64,000 nucleotides of DNA from Acidobacteriota bacterium (GTDB lineage: Bacteria; Acidobacteriota; Blastocatellia; Pyrinomonadales; Pyrinomonadaceae): NCBI GenBank assembly GCA_019239425.1, contig JAFAZX010000005.1:1-64000 (forward strand), given 5' to 3'. The translations under genes and the position numbers were made by a program. The stretch's first letter is position 1. The number at the start of each line of letters is the position of its first letter. The notes beneath the pieces were generated by a model that did not search any database, was not told the origin of the DNA, and saw only the letters and a list, made by a program, of their open reading frames with translations. Shown here in pieces: positions 27,369-40,205 of the stretch.

Positions 27369-27589
27369 CGGCAGATACTCTCGAATTTTGGAAGGAAGTT
27401 TGGTAACGCCGGAGTGCCCGAACCTTGTTCGCCCCCCGCCCCTGCTCGCTCGTTGCGCCCGCGTTGCGCGTTTATTGCAACAGTCCTCAGACGCCTGAGC
27501 CGGCCTTCCAGTTGTACCCGCCGCGCCGTTCAAGTTGGCGAAGCGTTAGCGCACACCCGACGTTCAACAGAATGGACAGAAACAGTTCG

Positions 27590-27619
27590 TTGCCCGCCCG
27601 CGAACGGCTGTGCTAGGCT
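27590..27619 (+). promoter_or_regulatory. Candidate promoter for the mutase gene
   Basis: TTGCCC at 27590-27595, an 18-bp spacer ending TGC, and TAGGCT at 27614-27619. The transcript would start at the left arm of the palindrome and carry the whole hairpin in its leader. Confidence 0.4.
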
Positions 27620-27629
27620 CGGGAAAAAC

Positions 27630-27734
27630 AGTAGGCAGCAGGCAGGTGGCAGTAGGCAGCCGCTCCGCGTGACGGACGTTGAAAGGTTGCCCCCGAGTTT
27701 CCGGCGGAAAAGTTTTTACTGCCTACTGCCTACT
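27630..27734. repeat. Palindromic element, GTAGGCA heptad family, in the mutase leader
   Basis: Outer arms 27630-27645 and 27719-27734 (16 bp, one mismatch). Inside, 27660-27684 matches the reverse complement of part of the 59,982 element loop at 23 of 25 positions. The right arm ends 10 bp before the mutase ATG. Confidence 0.85.
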
Positions 27735-27744
27735 CGGAGATTTT

Positions 27745-29373
<1,629 letters not shown>

Positions 29374-29397
29374 AATGTGAGTTAAGGAGTCATAACG

Positions 29398-29640
29398 ATG
29401 TCACAGACGCTGAAGGCGATTTACCGAGACGGGGCCTTTATCCCACAGACACCTTGTGACTTTCCCGACGGCGTGGAAGTGGAAATCACGATTCGTGCGC
29501 CAAACCTCATCCCGCCCAAAGTCACAGACCCCGAGGAGCGGAGGCGCTTGATGGACGAGTTGATACAGAACATGTTGGATAACCCCATCCCGGAAAACGC
29601 TCCGCGTCTCACCCGCGAGGAGTTGCATGAACGCCGTTGA
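29398..29640 (+). CDS. Antitoxin, AF2212/DUF104-like
   Basis: An 80-residue protein. The N-terminus MSQTLKAIYRDGAFIP followed by PDGVEVEITI is typical of AF2212-like antitoxins, small beta-rich proteins paired with PIN-domain toxins. A helical acidic C-terminus should wrap the toxin. AAGGAG at 29383-29388 gives good ribosome binding. It overlaps the PIN toxin gene by 14 bp, the usual antitoxin-first order. Together they form a cassette inserted between the mutase gene and oppD. Confidence 0.88.
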   Translation: MSQTLKAIYRDGAFIPQTPCDFPDGVEVEITIRAPNLIPPKVTDPEERRRLMDELIQNMLDNPIPENAPRLTREELHERR

Positions 29641-30037
29641 CACCAACGTTCTGCTCTACGTTCACGACTACCGCGATCCCGCAAAGCAGGCCACGGCGAA
29701 GGCCCTCGTCAACTCGCTAACTGATGCGGTCTTGCTGTGGCAGGTAGCCTGTGAGTACGTCGCGGCCAGCCGCAAGTTCGCTCCATTAGGCTACAGCGGC
29801 GACAAGGCTTGGCAGGACATTCATAAGCTAAGAGGGCTTTGGGCGACGCAGTTGCCAACTTGGGAAGTGTTGGAACGTGCGGAGGAGTTAATGCGGCGAT
29901 ACAGCCTCTCTTCGTGGGACGCATTGCTCGTCGCCGCCTGCCTTGAGGTCGGCGTAACGCGCCTCTACACGGAAGATTTCGACGACTCCGTGAGGGCCGA
30001 GGGCTTAGCGGTCATAAACCCTTTTGCGGCTCCATAG
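29627..30037 (+). CDS. PIN-domain ribonuclease toxin (VapC-like)
   Basis: A 136-residue PIN protein. The N-terminus NAVDTNVLLYVHD carries the first acidic metal ligand, a glutamate lies in WQVACEYVAASR, and the C-terminal SSWDALLVAACLEVG with LYTEDFDD provides the others. VapC toxins are metal-dependent endoribonucleases cutting tRNA or rRNA and are neutralised by the cognate antitoxin. It overlaps the antitoxin gene by 14 bp. Base composition is lower in GC than the neighbours, consistent with recent acquisition. Confidence 0.9.
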   Translation: MNAVDTNVLLYVHDYRDPAKQATAKALVNSLTDAVLLWQVACEYVAASRKFAPLGYSGDKAWQDIHKLRGLWATQLPTWEVLERAEELMRRYSLSSWDALLVAACLEVGVTRLYTEDFDDSVRAEGLAVINPFAAP

Positions 30038-30083
30038 TTTCTGATACCGGAGCCGGGCAGCGCTTTAAGGCCGACATTATTCC

Positions 30084-30124
30084 CCGCGTCCGGGGCGAGT
30101 ACCGCGAAGCCGTGACAGTTTAGA
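30084..30124 (+). repeat. Direct repeat copy 2 (remnant of mutase 3' end)
   Basis: A second copy of the mutase 3' end, including the stop codon, 47 bp after the toxin stop. Two of the three differences from copy 1 are synonymous third-position changes, so this copy once evolved as coding sequence. Confidence 0.95.
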
Positions 30125-30171
30125 TTGGAGGTCTTGGCAGCAGGGCTGTCGGTCGTTTACTCTTGCAGGCA

Positions 30172-31201
<1,030 letters not shown>

Positions 31202-31218
<17 letters not shown>

Positions 31219-32257
31219 CGAGCGCGGTCAGACAGTCCCGCGGGCCGAAGTCTCGGCCGCGCGCGCGGAGGACTCGCGCGAGGAACTCGTGCGCGTGCGC
31301 GGCCTCTTCAAACACTTCCCCGTCGAGGGGGGCGACGACGTGGTGCGCGCCGTGGACGGCGTGACGTTCGACATCTACCGCGGCGAGACCTTGGGGCTGG
31401 TGGGCGAGTCGGGCTGCGGCAAGTCGACCGTCGGGCGTTGCCTCCTGCGGCTGATCGAGCCGACGCGCGGCGAGGTCAACTTCGCCGGGCGCGACGTGCT
31501 CGCGACTTCGGGCGAAGAGCTGCGCCGCCTGCGCCGCGAGATGCAGATCATCTTCCAAGACCCTTACGCGAGCTTGAACCCGCGCATGAGGGTGCGCGAC
31601 ATCGTCTCGGAGCCGCTGGTCATCCACGGCATCGGCGATAAAGGCGCGAGGCGCGAGCGCGTGGCGGATCTGCTGCGGAAGGTGGGCCTCGACCCGGACT
31701 ACATGAACCGCTACCCGCACGAGTTCTCCGGCGGGCAACGGCAGCGCATCGGCATCGCCCGCGCCCTGGCTTTGAACCCGAAGCTCGTCGTGGCCGACGA
31801 GCCGGTCTCGGCTCTGGACGTGAGCGTGCAGGCGCAGGTCGTCAACCTTCTGGAAGACCTGCAGGGCGAGTTCAACCTCACCTACCTCTTCATCTCGCAC
31901 GGGCTGGCGGTGGTCGAGCACATCTCCGACCGCGTGGCCGTCATGTACCTCGGGCGCATCGTCGAGGTGGCCTCGGCCGAGGAGCTGTACGCGAACCCGC
32001 TCCACCCCTACACGCGCGCGCTGCTCTCGGCCATCCCCGTCCCAGACCCCACGCGCAAGCGCGACCGGATCGTCTTGAAGGGCGACGTGCCCACGCCCAT
32101 CAACCCGCCCTCAGGCTGCCGCTTCCACACGCGCTGCCCCGAGGCCATCCCCGACTGCGCCCGCATCGACCCAGACCTCCGCGAGGTCTCCCCCAAACAC
32201 ACCGTCGCCTGCATCCGCGTCCCCGGCTGGTTCGAAGCCGAGACGAAAGCGCAGTAA
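31202..32257 (+). CDS. oppF: Oligopeptide/dipeptide ABC transporter ATPase, OppF type
   Basis: A 351-residue partner of the preceding ATPase. Walker [10 protein letters not shown], signature [15 protein letters not shown], Walker [15 protein letters not shown], and C-terminal [14 protein letters not shown]. It starts at a GTG inside the end of oppD, so translation is coupled. OppD and OppF form the heterodimeric motor of the importer. A 30-residue N-terminal extension precedes the usual family start. Confidence 0.93.
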
Positions 32258-32262
32258 CACAC

Positions 32263-32293
32263 AAAACAAAAGGGCAGAGTTCGCGCTCTGCCC
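32263..32293 (-). terminator. Rho-independent terminator (leftward)
   Basis: An 8-bp GC-rich stem (GGGCAGAG at 32272-32279 and CTCTGCCC at 32286-32293). On the minus strand it is followed by TTTTGTTTTGTG. It ends the leftward coiled-coil gene at 32323 and lies 14 bp after the oppF stop. Confidence 0.75.
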
Positions 32294-32322
32294 ACCTCGC
32301 CTGCTCTTTAAGCTGGCTTACA

Positions 32323-32664
32323 TTACGTATGTCCGTTTCGGCCTTCGCTGATGTGGCGCTCGACGATGCTGATGAGGGCATCGAGGCGTTCGTCAGTCCG
32401 CCGGCCGCGCTCCTCTGAGTCGCGCTGGCGGTCGGCGAGGTTGCGGACCGATTCGGTTAAATCTCTTATCTCGGCCGCCTGGATTTCGGCGACGGCTAAC
32501 AGATTGGTGATGCTGCCCGCCGTGCGGTCAACCTTCTCGGCTAACGCGTCAACCCTCACGGTCAACGCATCAACCCTCTCGGACAGCCGTCCGACAGTGA
32601 CGTTTGTTTGTGCCTGCTGTTCGACGATGAATGCCATCGCCCTTTCCATCTCTTCCCAGGTCAT
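32323..32664 (-). CDS. Small coiled-coil protein
   Basis: A 113-residue protein made almost entirely of heptads such as LSERVDALTVRVDALAEKVD and ESVRNLADRQRDSEERGRR. It is predicted to be a long coiled coil with no membrane segment or enzymatic motif. Short coiled-coil proteins of this kind are common and not characterised. Start ATG at 32664. A terminator follows at 32263-32293. The 219-bp gap to the next gene (32665-32883) holds an extended -10 candidate for the rightward gene and nothing else I can name. Confidence 0.65.
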   Translation of the reverse strand: MTWEEMERAMAFIVEQQAQTNVTVGRLSERVDALTVRVDALAEKVDRTAGSITNLLAVAEIQAAEIRDLTESVRNLADRQRDSEERGRRTDERLDALISIVERHISEGRNGHT

Positions 32665-32811
32665 ATCTGTCCGCCTTTCTGGCTGTATGATGGATGTACT
32701 TCAGGCTTTGGCGGCAGCCCGGTTTCGGCGTGGGAGATTATGGCAGAAAGTGTGGGGCGGGGGAATGGGGTGGGGTTGAAACCTTGTCCGTGTGAGGCGC
32801 GTATCAGGGCG

Positions 32812-32820
32812 TGCTAGTAT
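32812..32820 (+). promoter_or_regulatory. Candidate extended -10 element
   Basis: TGCTAGTAT, 64 bp upstream of the YIP1-family gene start. No good -35 at normal spacing. Confidence 0.3.
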
Positions 32821-32883
32821 GTGCCGGGCGGCCGCACGTGGCCGCCGCCCCGGCCAGGAGTCTCCCTACAAAACGGAAAGAGT

Positions 32884-33651
32884 ATGAGCGAAACAAACTT
32901 TTCGACCCCCGCGCGCGCCGCCGAGGCGGACGGCCCCGTGATGTCCACGCCCGCGACCCTGACTAACATCTTCTTCGAGCCCTCCCGCACCTTCGAGGCG
33001 CTGCGCGCGCGCCCGCGCTTCCTCGTCGCGGCGATCATCATCGTCGTCCTCGCGGTGGTGGTGACCTTCCTCATCTTCAACAAGATCGACTACGCCGCCT
33101 TCATGCGCGAGCAGATCACAAAGGGGCCGCGCGGCGACCAGATGACGCCGGAACAGATCGACCGCGCCGTCGGCTTCTACACCGGCCCCGTCGGCAAGGT
33201 GGTGATCTACTTCTTTCCCATCATCGGGGTGGCCGTCTCCCTCGCCGCCGGGGCGGGGCTCTACCTGCTCGGCGCGATGCTGATGGGCGGGCGGCTGCGT
33301 TACAAGCAGGCGCTCTCGGTCTGGACGTATTCGAGCTTCGCGCCCGGCCTCCTGCAGGCGGTCGCGGGCATCATCGTCGCGCTCGTGACCCCGGCGGAGG
33401 ACATCAACCCCACGCAGCCGGGCGGGCTCGTCCGGGCGAACCTCGGGGTGTTGGTCGGCCCCGGCGGCCCGAAGGCTCTGGGCGCGCTGCTCGGGTCGCT
33501 CGACCTCTTCGCCTTCTACGGCCTCTTCCTCGCCGCCCTCGGCCTGCGCAAGGTGGGCAAGATGTCGTCCGGGTCGGCCTGGACTATCGCCGTCGGCCTC
33601 TGGCTGGTCGGCGTCATCCTCAAGGTGGGCTGGGCGGCCCTCTTCGGCTGA
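32884..33651 (+). CDS. YIP1-family membrane protein
   Basis: A 255-residue membrane protein. A soluble N-terminus (1-25) leads to STPATLTNIFFEPSRTFEALRARP, a typical start of bacterial YIP1-family proteins. Five hydrophobic segments follow (about 45-67, 103-128, 146-166, 195-215 and 230-250). The function in bacteria is unknown. The ATG at 32884 follows GGAAAG, and the longer frame upstream is mostly leader. It faces the leftward ABC operon, and two palindromes separate them. Confidence 0.82.
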   Translation: MSETNFSTPARAAEADGPVMSTPATLTNIFFEPSRTFEALRARPRFLVAAIIIVVLAVVVTFLIFNKIDYAAFMREQITKGPRGDQMTPEQIDRAVGFYTGPVGKVVIYFFPIIGVAVSLAAGAGLYLLGAMLMGGRLRYKQALSVWTYSSFAPGLLQAVAGIIVALVTPAEDINPTQPGGLVRANLGVLVGPGGPKALGALLGSLDLFAFYGLFLAALGLRKVGKMSSGSAWTIAVGLWLVGVILKVGWAALFG

Positions 33652-33673
33652 GTACGTAAGAGCCGTCAACCGT

Positions 33674-33728
33674 AAACCGCGAACGGTGACAGGAGGGAGC
33701 AAGTCCTTCCTGTCACCGTTCACGGTTT
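33674..33728. repeat. Palindromic element, ACCGTGA heptad family
   Basis: Arms 33674-33694 and 33708-33728 (21 bp, one G-U type mismatch), units of AACCGTA/AACGGTG type. Directly followed by a GTGCTGG-family element. Confidence 0.9.
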
Positions 33729-33729
33729 G

Positions 33730-33783
33730 AGGGGTGCTGGGTGCTGGGGAAGAGCCTGTCTTTACCCAGCACCCAGCACCCCT
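33730..33783. repeat. Palindromic element, GTGCTGG heptad family
   Basis: Perfect 19-bp arms 33730-33748 and 33765-33783. The loop GAAGAGCCTGTCTTTA resembles the one at 2915-2930. Lies 2 bp before the stop of the last permease of the ABC operon. Confidence 0.95.
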
Positions 33784-33785
33784 CT

Positions 33786-35048
33786 TTACTCGTAGCGGAG
33801 TGCCTCGATGGGGTCGAGGCGGGCGGCCTTCCAGGCGGGCCAGAGGCCGAAGATGAGGCCGATGCCGACCGAGGCGGCGAAGCCCATGACGGGCGCCCAG
33901 AGCGGGACGTAGGAGGGGACGAAGAGGCGTATCAGCAGCGTCGTCACCCAGCCGAGGAGCAGCCCGACCAAACCCCCCGTGCCCGTGAGCGTCGCCGCCT
34001 CGATGAGGAACTGCCAGAGGATGTCCTTGCGCCGCGCGCCGATGGCCTTGCGCGTGCCGATCTCGCGCGTCCGCTCGGTCACCGAGACGAGCATGATGTT
34101 CATCACGCCGATGCCGCCGACCATCAGGCCGACCGAGGAGATGGCGACCATCGCGACGGCGACGCCCGCCGTGATCGAGCGGAACTGGCTGATGATCGAC
34201 TCGGCCGTCGAGATGCCGAAGTCGTTCGGCTCCTTGAACGAGACGCCGCGGCGCACGCGCAGCATGTCGGTCACCTGGTCGAGCGCCTCGTCCATGTGGC
34301 CGGCCTGCGCGATGGCGAGGATGGTCACCTGCGAGGCGTCGGGCTTGAGCTTGTGCGCCACGTTGTAGGGGATGTAGATGACGTTGTTCTGGTCGTTCGA
34401 CCCGGAGCCCCCGCCGCCCAACTGCTCGCGCGGCTCGAAGACGCCGATGACGCGGAAGTCGTTGCCGCCGATGGAAATCGTCTGGCCGACCGGCGACTGG
34501 TAGGGGAAGAAGTTCTCGGCGACCGACGAGCCGATGGTGCAGACGTCCTGGTTCGTGTCGTTCTCGAACTGCGAGAACCAGCGCCCCTCGCCGATGACCA
34601 TGACGCCGGCGCGCTCGTAGTCGGGCAGCGTCCCCTGGAGGCGCACCGCCGTCGAGGTCTTGCCGTTGGCCGAGACGTTGAGCTTCGCGCCGAAGAAGTT
34701 GTTGGTGATGTCGAGGAAGGGGACGGAGGTCTCGATGGAGGGCAGCGCGCGCAGCGCCATCGCGTCCTCGTAGGTCAAGTCCTTGCGCATCCGCTCCTCG
34801 CGCGAACGCCTCCCGACGCGGATGCCCGGGTCGTACTTCGAGATGATGATCGAGCGCGTGCCGAACGACTCGATGGCCTTCTTCACCGCCTCGTCGATGC
34901 CGCTGATGATGCTGGCTATCGCCATCACCGTCCAGACGCCGATGACCACGCCCACCACGGTCAGCGACGAGCGCAGCTTGTTGGCGCGCAGCGTGCCGAA
35001 CGCCATCATCAGGTTCTCGTAGATGTCGCTGCGGATTTTTAGCTTCAT
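33786..35048 (-). CDS. MacB/FtsX-type ABC transporter permease (fourth of four)
   Basis: A 420-residue permease. One N-terminal membrane helix (about 20-45: LRSSLTVVGVVIGVWTVMAI) and a large periplasmic MacB-PCD domain are followed by three C-terminal helices of the FtsX domain (from about 285). The family motifs MNIMLVSVTERTREIGTRKAIGA and WPAWKAARLDPIEALRYE are present. It is the last gene of the leftward operon that starts at 41767. The start codon lies 11 bp from the palindrome at 35060-35108 and has no visible Shine-Dalgarno sequence. Confidence 0.93.
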   Translation of the reverse strand: MKLKIRSDIYENLMMAFGTLRANKLRSSLTVVGVVIGVWTVMAIASIISGIDEAVKKAIESFGTRSIIISKYDPGIRVGRRSREERMRKDLTYEDAMALRALPSIETSVPFLDITNNFFGAKLNVSANGKTSTAVRLQGTLPDYERAGVMVIGEGRWFSQFENDTNQDVCTIGSSVAENFFPYQSPVGQTISIGGNDFRVIGVFEPREQLGGGGSGSNDQNNVIYIPYNVAHKLKPDASQVTILAIAQAGHMDEALDQVTDMLRVRRGVSFKEPNDFGISTAESIISQFRSITAGVAVAMVAISSVGLMVGGIGVMNIMLVSVTERTREIGTRKAIGARRKDILWQFLIEAATLTGTGGLVGLLLGWVTTLLIRLFVPSYVPLWAPVMGFAASVGIGLIFGLWPAWKAARLDPIEALRYE

Positions 35049-35059
35049 TGTTTCATCTG

Positions 35060-35108
35060 TTCATCTGTCCATTGATTCAATGATTAAATGAATCAATGGA
35101 CAGATGAA
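35060..35108. repeat. Palindromic element, TTCATCTG family, between permease genes
   Basis: Perfect 20-bp arms 35060-35079 and 35089-35108, with TTCATCTG repeated in the left arm. It ends at the base before the stop codon of the upstream permease, so it takes up most of the gap. Confidence 0.95.
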
Positions 35109-36344
<1,236 letters not shown>

Positions 36345-36450
36345 GGTCGCGTCTATTACGGCCGGGCCGGGGTCTTGGTTGCACACCGCGGCCCGCGCGC
36401 TTCTCGCCGGCGATAGCTTTACGTGATTTCGAAGAAAGTTTACGCCCTTA

Positions 36451-36503
36451 GACGTGAACCGTAAACCGTTCACGTCCGTGAACCGTGAACCGTGAACCGT
36501 GAC
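36451..36503. repeat. CCGTGAA heptad repeat with short palindrome
   Basis: GACGTGAAC at 36451-36459 pairs with GTTCACGTC at 36468-36476. Four tandem CCGTGAA-type heptamers follow to 36503. The partner arm is incomplete (GGTTACGGTGTG near 36533), so this looks like a decayed or half element. Confidence 0.75.
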
Positions 36504-36541
36504 AAGGTGAAAGACGGCCGCGTCCCTTCGCGGGTTACGGT

Positions 36542-36610
36542 GTGAGGGGTGTTGGGTGCTGGGTTTTGGGTGTTGGGTAAATGTCTGCTCTTCTCCAGCA
36601 CCCCCCTCAC
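36542..36610. repeat. Imperfect palindromic element, GTGCTGG heptad family
   Basis: The left arm GTGAGGGGTGTTGGGTGCTGG pairs with CCAGCACCCCCCTCAC, with a 5-nt insertion in the left arm. It runs into the stop codon of the second permease gene. Confidence 0.75.
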
Positions 36611-37851
36611 TCGTAGCGGAGTGCCTCGATGGGGTCGAGGCGGGCGGCCTTCCAGGCGGGCCAGAGGCCGAAGACGATGCCGACGCTCGCGGAGATGCCG
36701 ACGCCGACGAGGATGGCCCACAGGGGCACGAAGGCCGGGAGCGGCGAGTACGCGTTCATGAGGACGCTCGCCAGCTCGCCCACGGCGAGGCCGGCGACGC
36801 CGCCGAGGCCCGTGAGGACGACGGCCTCGATGAGGAACTGCCAGAGGATGTTGGCGCGCGTGGCGCCGACCGCCTTGCGGATGCCGATCTCCTTCGTCCG
36901 CTCCGTGACCGAGACCAGCATGATGTTCATCACGCCGATGCCGCCGATCATCAGGGCGACGAAAGAGATGGCCGTCAGCACGAGCCACGTCGCGCCCGTC
37001 AACTGGTTGTAGAAGTCTAAGAGCGAGTCCTGCGACGAGACGCCGAAGTTGTTCTTCGCGCCCGCGGGCACCTGGCGCCTCCGGCGGAGGACGTCCGTGA
37101 TCTGATCCATCGCCGGGGGGACGTGCGCGCGCGTGTGGGGCCGCAGGATGATGAAGAAGACGACGAGCGGCGGCTCGATGTCGCGCCAGTACTTGTCGAA
37201 GGTCGGGAGCGGGATGAAGACGGAGTTGTCGCGCGACTGGCCGAAGAAGTTCCCCAAAGTCTCCATCACGCCGACGACGCGGAAGGGCGAGCCCTCGATC
37301 TTGATCTCTTTCCCTATCGGGTCTTCGTTGGGGAAGAGGGCGCGCACCACGTCCTGCGCCAGGATGGCGACGTTCTCGCGGCCGCGCATGTCGTTCTCGG
37401 TGACGAAGCGGCCGCGCTCGACGTACTGCGAGAGCGTGTACTCGTACTCGGGCGTGACGCCGAACAGGATCGGGGTGTCGGTCTCCTTGTCGGCGTAGCG
37501 CAGCCCGGCGGCGATCTTGCGGCGGATGGGCGCGACCGAGTCGATGTTCTCGGCGGCCTCGGTGCGGATGGCCTCGGCGTCCTCGACGGTGATGTCCTTG
37601 CGGTGCAGCTCCTCGTTGTTCGGCGGCCGCCCGAAGCTCGGGTCGAACTTCGAGACGAAGATGGTGTTCGAGCCGAGCGACTCGATCTGCTCCGCGAAGG
37701 CTTTGTTGAGGCCCTGGATAATCGAGACCATGAACGTCAGCGTCACCACGCCGATGCCGACGCCCAGAATGGTCAGCGCCGAGCGCAGCTTGTTCGCCCT
37801 CACGGTCGAGACGGCCATCGCCGCGGACTCTTTGATGTCGTCGAAAGACAT
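36607..37851 (-). CDS. MacB/FtsX-type ABC transporter permease (second of four)
   Basis: A 414-residue permease with the same design: N-terminal helix at about 25-48 (ILGVGIGVVTLTFMVSIIQG), periplasmic MacB-PCD domain, and FtsX helices with MNIMLVSVTERTKEIGIRKAVGA and WKAARLDPIEALRYE. The start at 37851 is right next to a palindromic repeat at 37856. A longer frame would translate that repeat (PSTQNP-type) and is rejected. No Shine-Dalgarno sequence is visible in the 4 bp between repeat and ATG. Confidence 0.93.
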   Translation of the reverse strand: MSFDDIKESAAMAVSTVRANKLRSALTILGVGIGVVTLTFMVSIIQGLNKAFAEQIESLGSNTIFVSKFDPSFGRPPNNEELHRKDITVEDAEAIRTEAAENIDSVAPIRRKIAAGLRYADKETDTPILFGVTPEYEYTLSQYVERGRFVTENDMRGRENVAILAQDVVRALFPNEDPIGKEIKIEGSPFRVVGVMETLGNFFGQSRDNSVFIPLPTFDKYWRDIEPPLVVFFIILRPHTRAHVPPAMDQITDVLRRRRQVPAGAKNNFGVSSQDSLLDFYNQLTGATWLVLTAISFVALMIGGIGVMNIMLVSVTERTKEIGIRKAVGATRANILWQFLIEAVVLTGLGGVAGLAVGELASVLMNAYSPLPAFVPLWAILVGVGISASVGIVFGLWPAWKAARLDPIEALRYE

Positions 37852-37855
37852 AAAT

Positions 37856-37921
37856 GGGTTCTGGGTGCTAGGTGCTGGGTTCTGGGTTTTAGGTCTTACC
37901 AGCACCTAGCACCCAGAACCC
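37856..37921. repeat. Palindromic element, GTGCTGG heptad family, between permease genes
   Basis: Perfect 23-bp arms 37856-37878 and 37899-37921, heptads GGGTTCT/GGGTGCT/AGGTGCT. It continues as CAGCACCC to 37928, next to the stop of the first permease gene. Confidence 0.95.
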
Positions 37922-37932
37922 AGCACCCTTTC

Positions 37933-39282
37933 TTACTCCGCGCGCAGCGCCTCTATCGGGTCTAAGCGCGCCGCCTTCCACGCGGGCCACAACCCGCTGG
38001 CGATGCCGACCGCGGAGGAGACCGAGACGCCGAGGACGGCCGAGGCGACGCTGAAGAGCAGGGGGAAGCCCATCGCCTTGGCGAGCCCGAAGGCGAGGAT
38101 GAAGCCCGCGGCCACGCCCATCATGCCGCCGATGGAGGTGATGACGACCGACTCAATGAGGAACTGCAGCAGCACGTCGCGGCGCGAGGCGCCGACCGCC
38201 TTGCGCACGCCGATCTCGCGCGTCCGCTCGGTCACCGAGACGAGCATGATGTTCATCACGACGATGCCGCCGACGACGAGCGAGACGGCGGCGACGCCGA
38301 CGGTGACGAGGTAGATGTTGGCCGTCGCGCTCTTGTAGAGGTCGATGAAGACGTCCTGCGTTTCGAGCGCGAAGCCGTCCTCCTCGTCGTGGAAAGTCTT
38401 GCCGCGGCGGTTGCGCATGATGTTGCGCACCTGGTCTTCGGCCGTGACGAGCTGCGGCTGCTCGGGAACCTGGACGAAGACGATGAGCGAGACGCGCGCG
38501 CCGAAAGCCTTCTTGAAGGTCGGGTAGGGAATCTGCACGAAGTTGTCGCGCGAGAAGCCGAAGATTTTACCCAGCCGCTCCGTGACGCCGATGATCTCGT
38601 AGGCGCGCCCCTCGACGCGCACCTGACGGCCGATGACCTGATCGGGCGGCGCGCCGTCGAAGAGGTTGTCGACCACGTCGGGGCCGACGACGGCCACGTC
38701 CCGGCCGGAGGCCTCTTCCGTATCAGTCCACGCGCGCCCGGCGACGACGTCCGTGTCCTCGATGAGGAACATCGAGAGCGTGAGGCCGCGCACGCGCACG
38801 GACTCCGAAGACTTGTCGCCGGCCTTGACGGTGGCCTGCGCGTTGGCGGCGACGCCCGTGCGCCAGCAGGCGTTGCAGAGGCGCGTGACGGCGTCGGCGT
38901 CCGTCTCGGTCACGTCCTTGCGGCGGTTGAACTTGATGAAGTCCTCGCGCGAGGTGATGACCTGCGGGCGCTTCGAGACGGTGAAGACGGTCGAGCCTTG
39001 CGAGGAGAAGGTGGAGGCGACCGTCTGGTCTAAGCCCTTGATGATGGTGACGACGGCGATGACGGCCGCGACGCCGACCACGACCCCGATGAGCGTCAGG
39101 GCCGTCCGCAGCTTGTTCGCGCGCAAGCTCCCGAGCGCGATGCGCAGGGACTCCCACGTCTTGTGGAAGGCCGGCGGGAGCCGCGTGCGCCGCGCTCGGG
39201 GCGGCGCGGGGGGCAGTGGCTCGAAGCCGCCGGGCGCGTCGCCCCTGCGTTCTTCGACCGGCTCTGTCAGCAATGCGCTCAT
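37933..39282 (-). CDS. MacB/FtsX-type ABC transporter permease (first of four)
   Basis: A 449-residue permease. It has a longer cytoplasmic N-terminus than its paralogues (about 50 residues rich in Pro/Arg/Glu), then a helix at about 62-86, a MacB-PCD domain, and the FtsX domain (MNIMLVSVTERTREIGVRKAVGA, WKAARLDPIEALRAE). A cysteine pair appears in RLCNACWRTG near residue 135, absent from the other three. It follows the ATPase gene after a 95-bp gap that contains a 13-bp hairpin. Confidence 0.93.
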   Translation of the reverse strand: MSALLTEPVEERRGDAPGGFEPLPPAPPRARRTRLPPAFHKTWESLRIALGSLRANKLRTALTLIGVVVGVAAVIAVVTIIKGLDQTVASTFSSQGSTVFTVSKRPQVITSREDFIKFNRRKDVTETDADAVTRLCNACWRTGVAANAQATVKAGDKSSESVRVRGLTLSMFLIEDTDVVAGRAWTDTEEASGRDVAVVGPDVVDNLFDGAPPDQVIGRQVRVEGRAYEIIGVTERLGKIFGFSRDNFVQIPYPTFKKAFGARVSLIVFVQVPEQPQLVTAEDQVRNIMRNRRGKTFHDEEDGFALETQDVFIDLYKSATANIYLVTVGVAAVSLVVGGIVVMNIMLVSVTERTREIGVRKAVGASRRDVLLQFLIESVVITSIGGMMGVAAGFILAFGLAKAMGFPLLFSVASAVLGVSVSSAVGIASGLWPAWKAARLDPIEALRAE

Positions 39283-39315
39283 CCGTCAACGGATGCGAGG
39301 AGGGGGAAAGTCAAA

Positions 39316-39350
39316 GGGAGGGTGAGAGCCACGCCGACTCTCATCCTCCC
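39316..39350. other. Intercistronic hairpin in the ABC operon
   Basis: GGGAGGGTGAGAG (39316-39328) pairs with CTCTCATCCTCCC (39338-39350), 12 of 13 Watson-Crick with one G-U, 9-nt loop. Between the ATPase gene and the first permease gene. Confidence 0.75.
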
Positions 39351-39377
39351 CCCGTTGTGCCATCGGCTTTTCGCCTT

Positions 39378-40205
39378 CTACTTGATGCGCTCGTCCGACT
39401 CGATGTTGCCGTCCCGGATCGAGATGACGCGGTGCGCGCGCGCGGCGATGTCGTGCTCGTGCGTGACGACGATGATCGTGTTCCCCTCCGAGTGGAGTTT
39501 CTCGAAGAGGTTCATGATCTCGATGCTCGTCTTCGAGTCGAGCGCGCCGGTCGGCTCGTCGGCCAGGAGGATCGAGGGGTTGTTGACTAAAGCCCGCGCG
39601 ATGGCGACCCTCTGGCGCTGGCCGCCCGAGAGCTCGTTCGGGCGGTGCGTCATGCGGTCGCCCAGCTCGACCGCGCGGAGGGAGCGCTGGGCGCGCTCGT
39701 GCCGGTCGGCGGCCGAGACGCCCGCGTAGATGAGCGGCAGCTCGACGTTGTGCAGCGCCGTGGCGCGCGCCAGGAGGTTGAAGGTCTGGAAGACGAACCC
39801 GATCTCCTGGTTGCGGATGCGCGCCAGCTCGTCGTCCTCCATCTCGGAGACGAGCTTCGAGTTGATCCAGTAGCGCCCCTGGGACGGCGTGTCGAGGCAG
39901 CCGATGAGGTTCATCAGCGTCGACTTGCCGGAGCCCGAGGGGCCGATGATGGCGAGGTACTCGCCGCGCTGCACGTCGAACGAGACGCCGCGCAGCGCGT
40001 GGAGCTTCTCGGTGCCCATCTCGTAGGTGCGCCAGATGTCGCGCATCGAGATGAGCGCGGCCGGCACGCCGTCGTGCGCGAGCAGGTCGCCGCGTTCGAG
40101 CGCTTCGGCGTCGAGGCCGTTCCCGTTGACGATGCTCGTCTCTTCGGTCACGCCGTTCGCCTCTTCGGTGGTGGGGCTCTCCATCTCTAAAAGTGCCTCG
40201 CTCAT
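39378..40205 (-). CDS. MacB/LolD-type ABC transporter ATPase
   Basis: A 275-residue ATP-binding protein. Walker [13 protein letters not shown], signature [15 protein letters not shown], Walker [14 protein letters not shown], and switch HEHDIA. An N-terminal extension of about 50 residues precedes the conserved start [13 protein letters not shown]. It is the only ATPase in an operon with four permeases, so it probably energises several permease pairs. Its ATG overlaps the stop of the adaptor gene as ATGA (40202-40205). Confidence 0.95.
   Translation of the reverse strand: MSEALLEMESPTTEEANGVTEETSIVNGNGLDAEALERGDLLAHDGVPAALISMRDIWRTYEMGTEKLHALRGVSFDVQRGEYLAIIGPSGSGKSTLMNLIGCLDTPSQGRYWINSKLVSEMEDDELARIRNQEIGFVFQTFNLLARATALHNVELPLIYAGVSAADRHERAQRSLRAVELGDRMTHRPNELSGGQRQRVAIARALVNNPSILLADEPTGALDSKTSIEIMNLFEKLHSEGNTIIVVTHEHDIAARAHRVISIRDGNIESDERIK

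Larger units (their letters stand above)
27369..27744. other. Divergent 376-bp intergenic region
   Basis: Gap between the lytic transglycosylase-like gene and the mutase gene. It holds a rightward promoter candidate (27590-27619) and a GTAGGCA-family palindrome (27630-27734). The 220 bp next to the leftward gene show no clear coding frame or structure. Confidence 0.6.

Noticed and set aside
30163..30171. TTG at 30163 as oppD start
   Set aside because: The GTG at 30172 gives the usual family N-terminus; the TTG adds three residues and has no better ribosome site.
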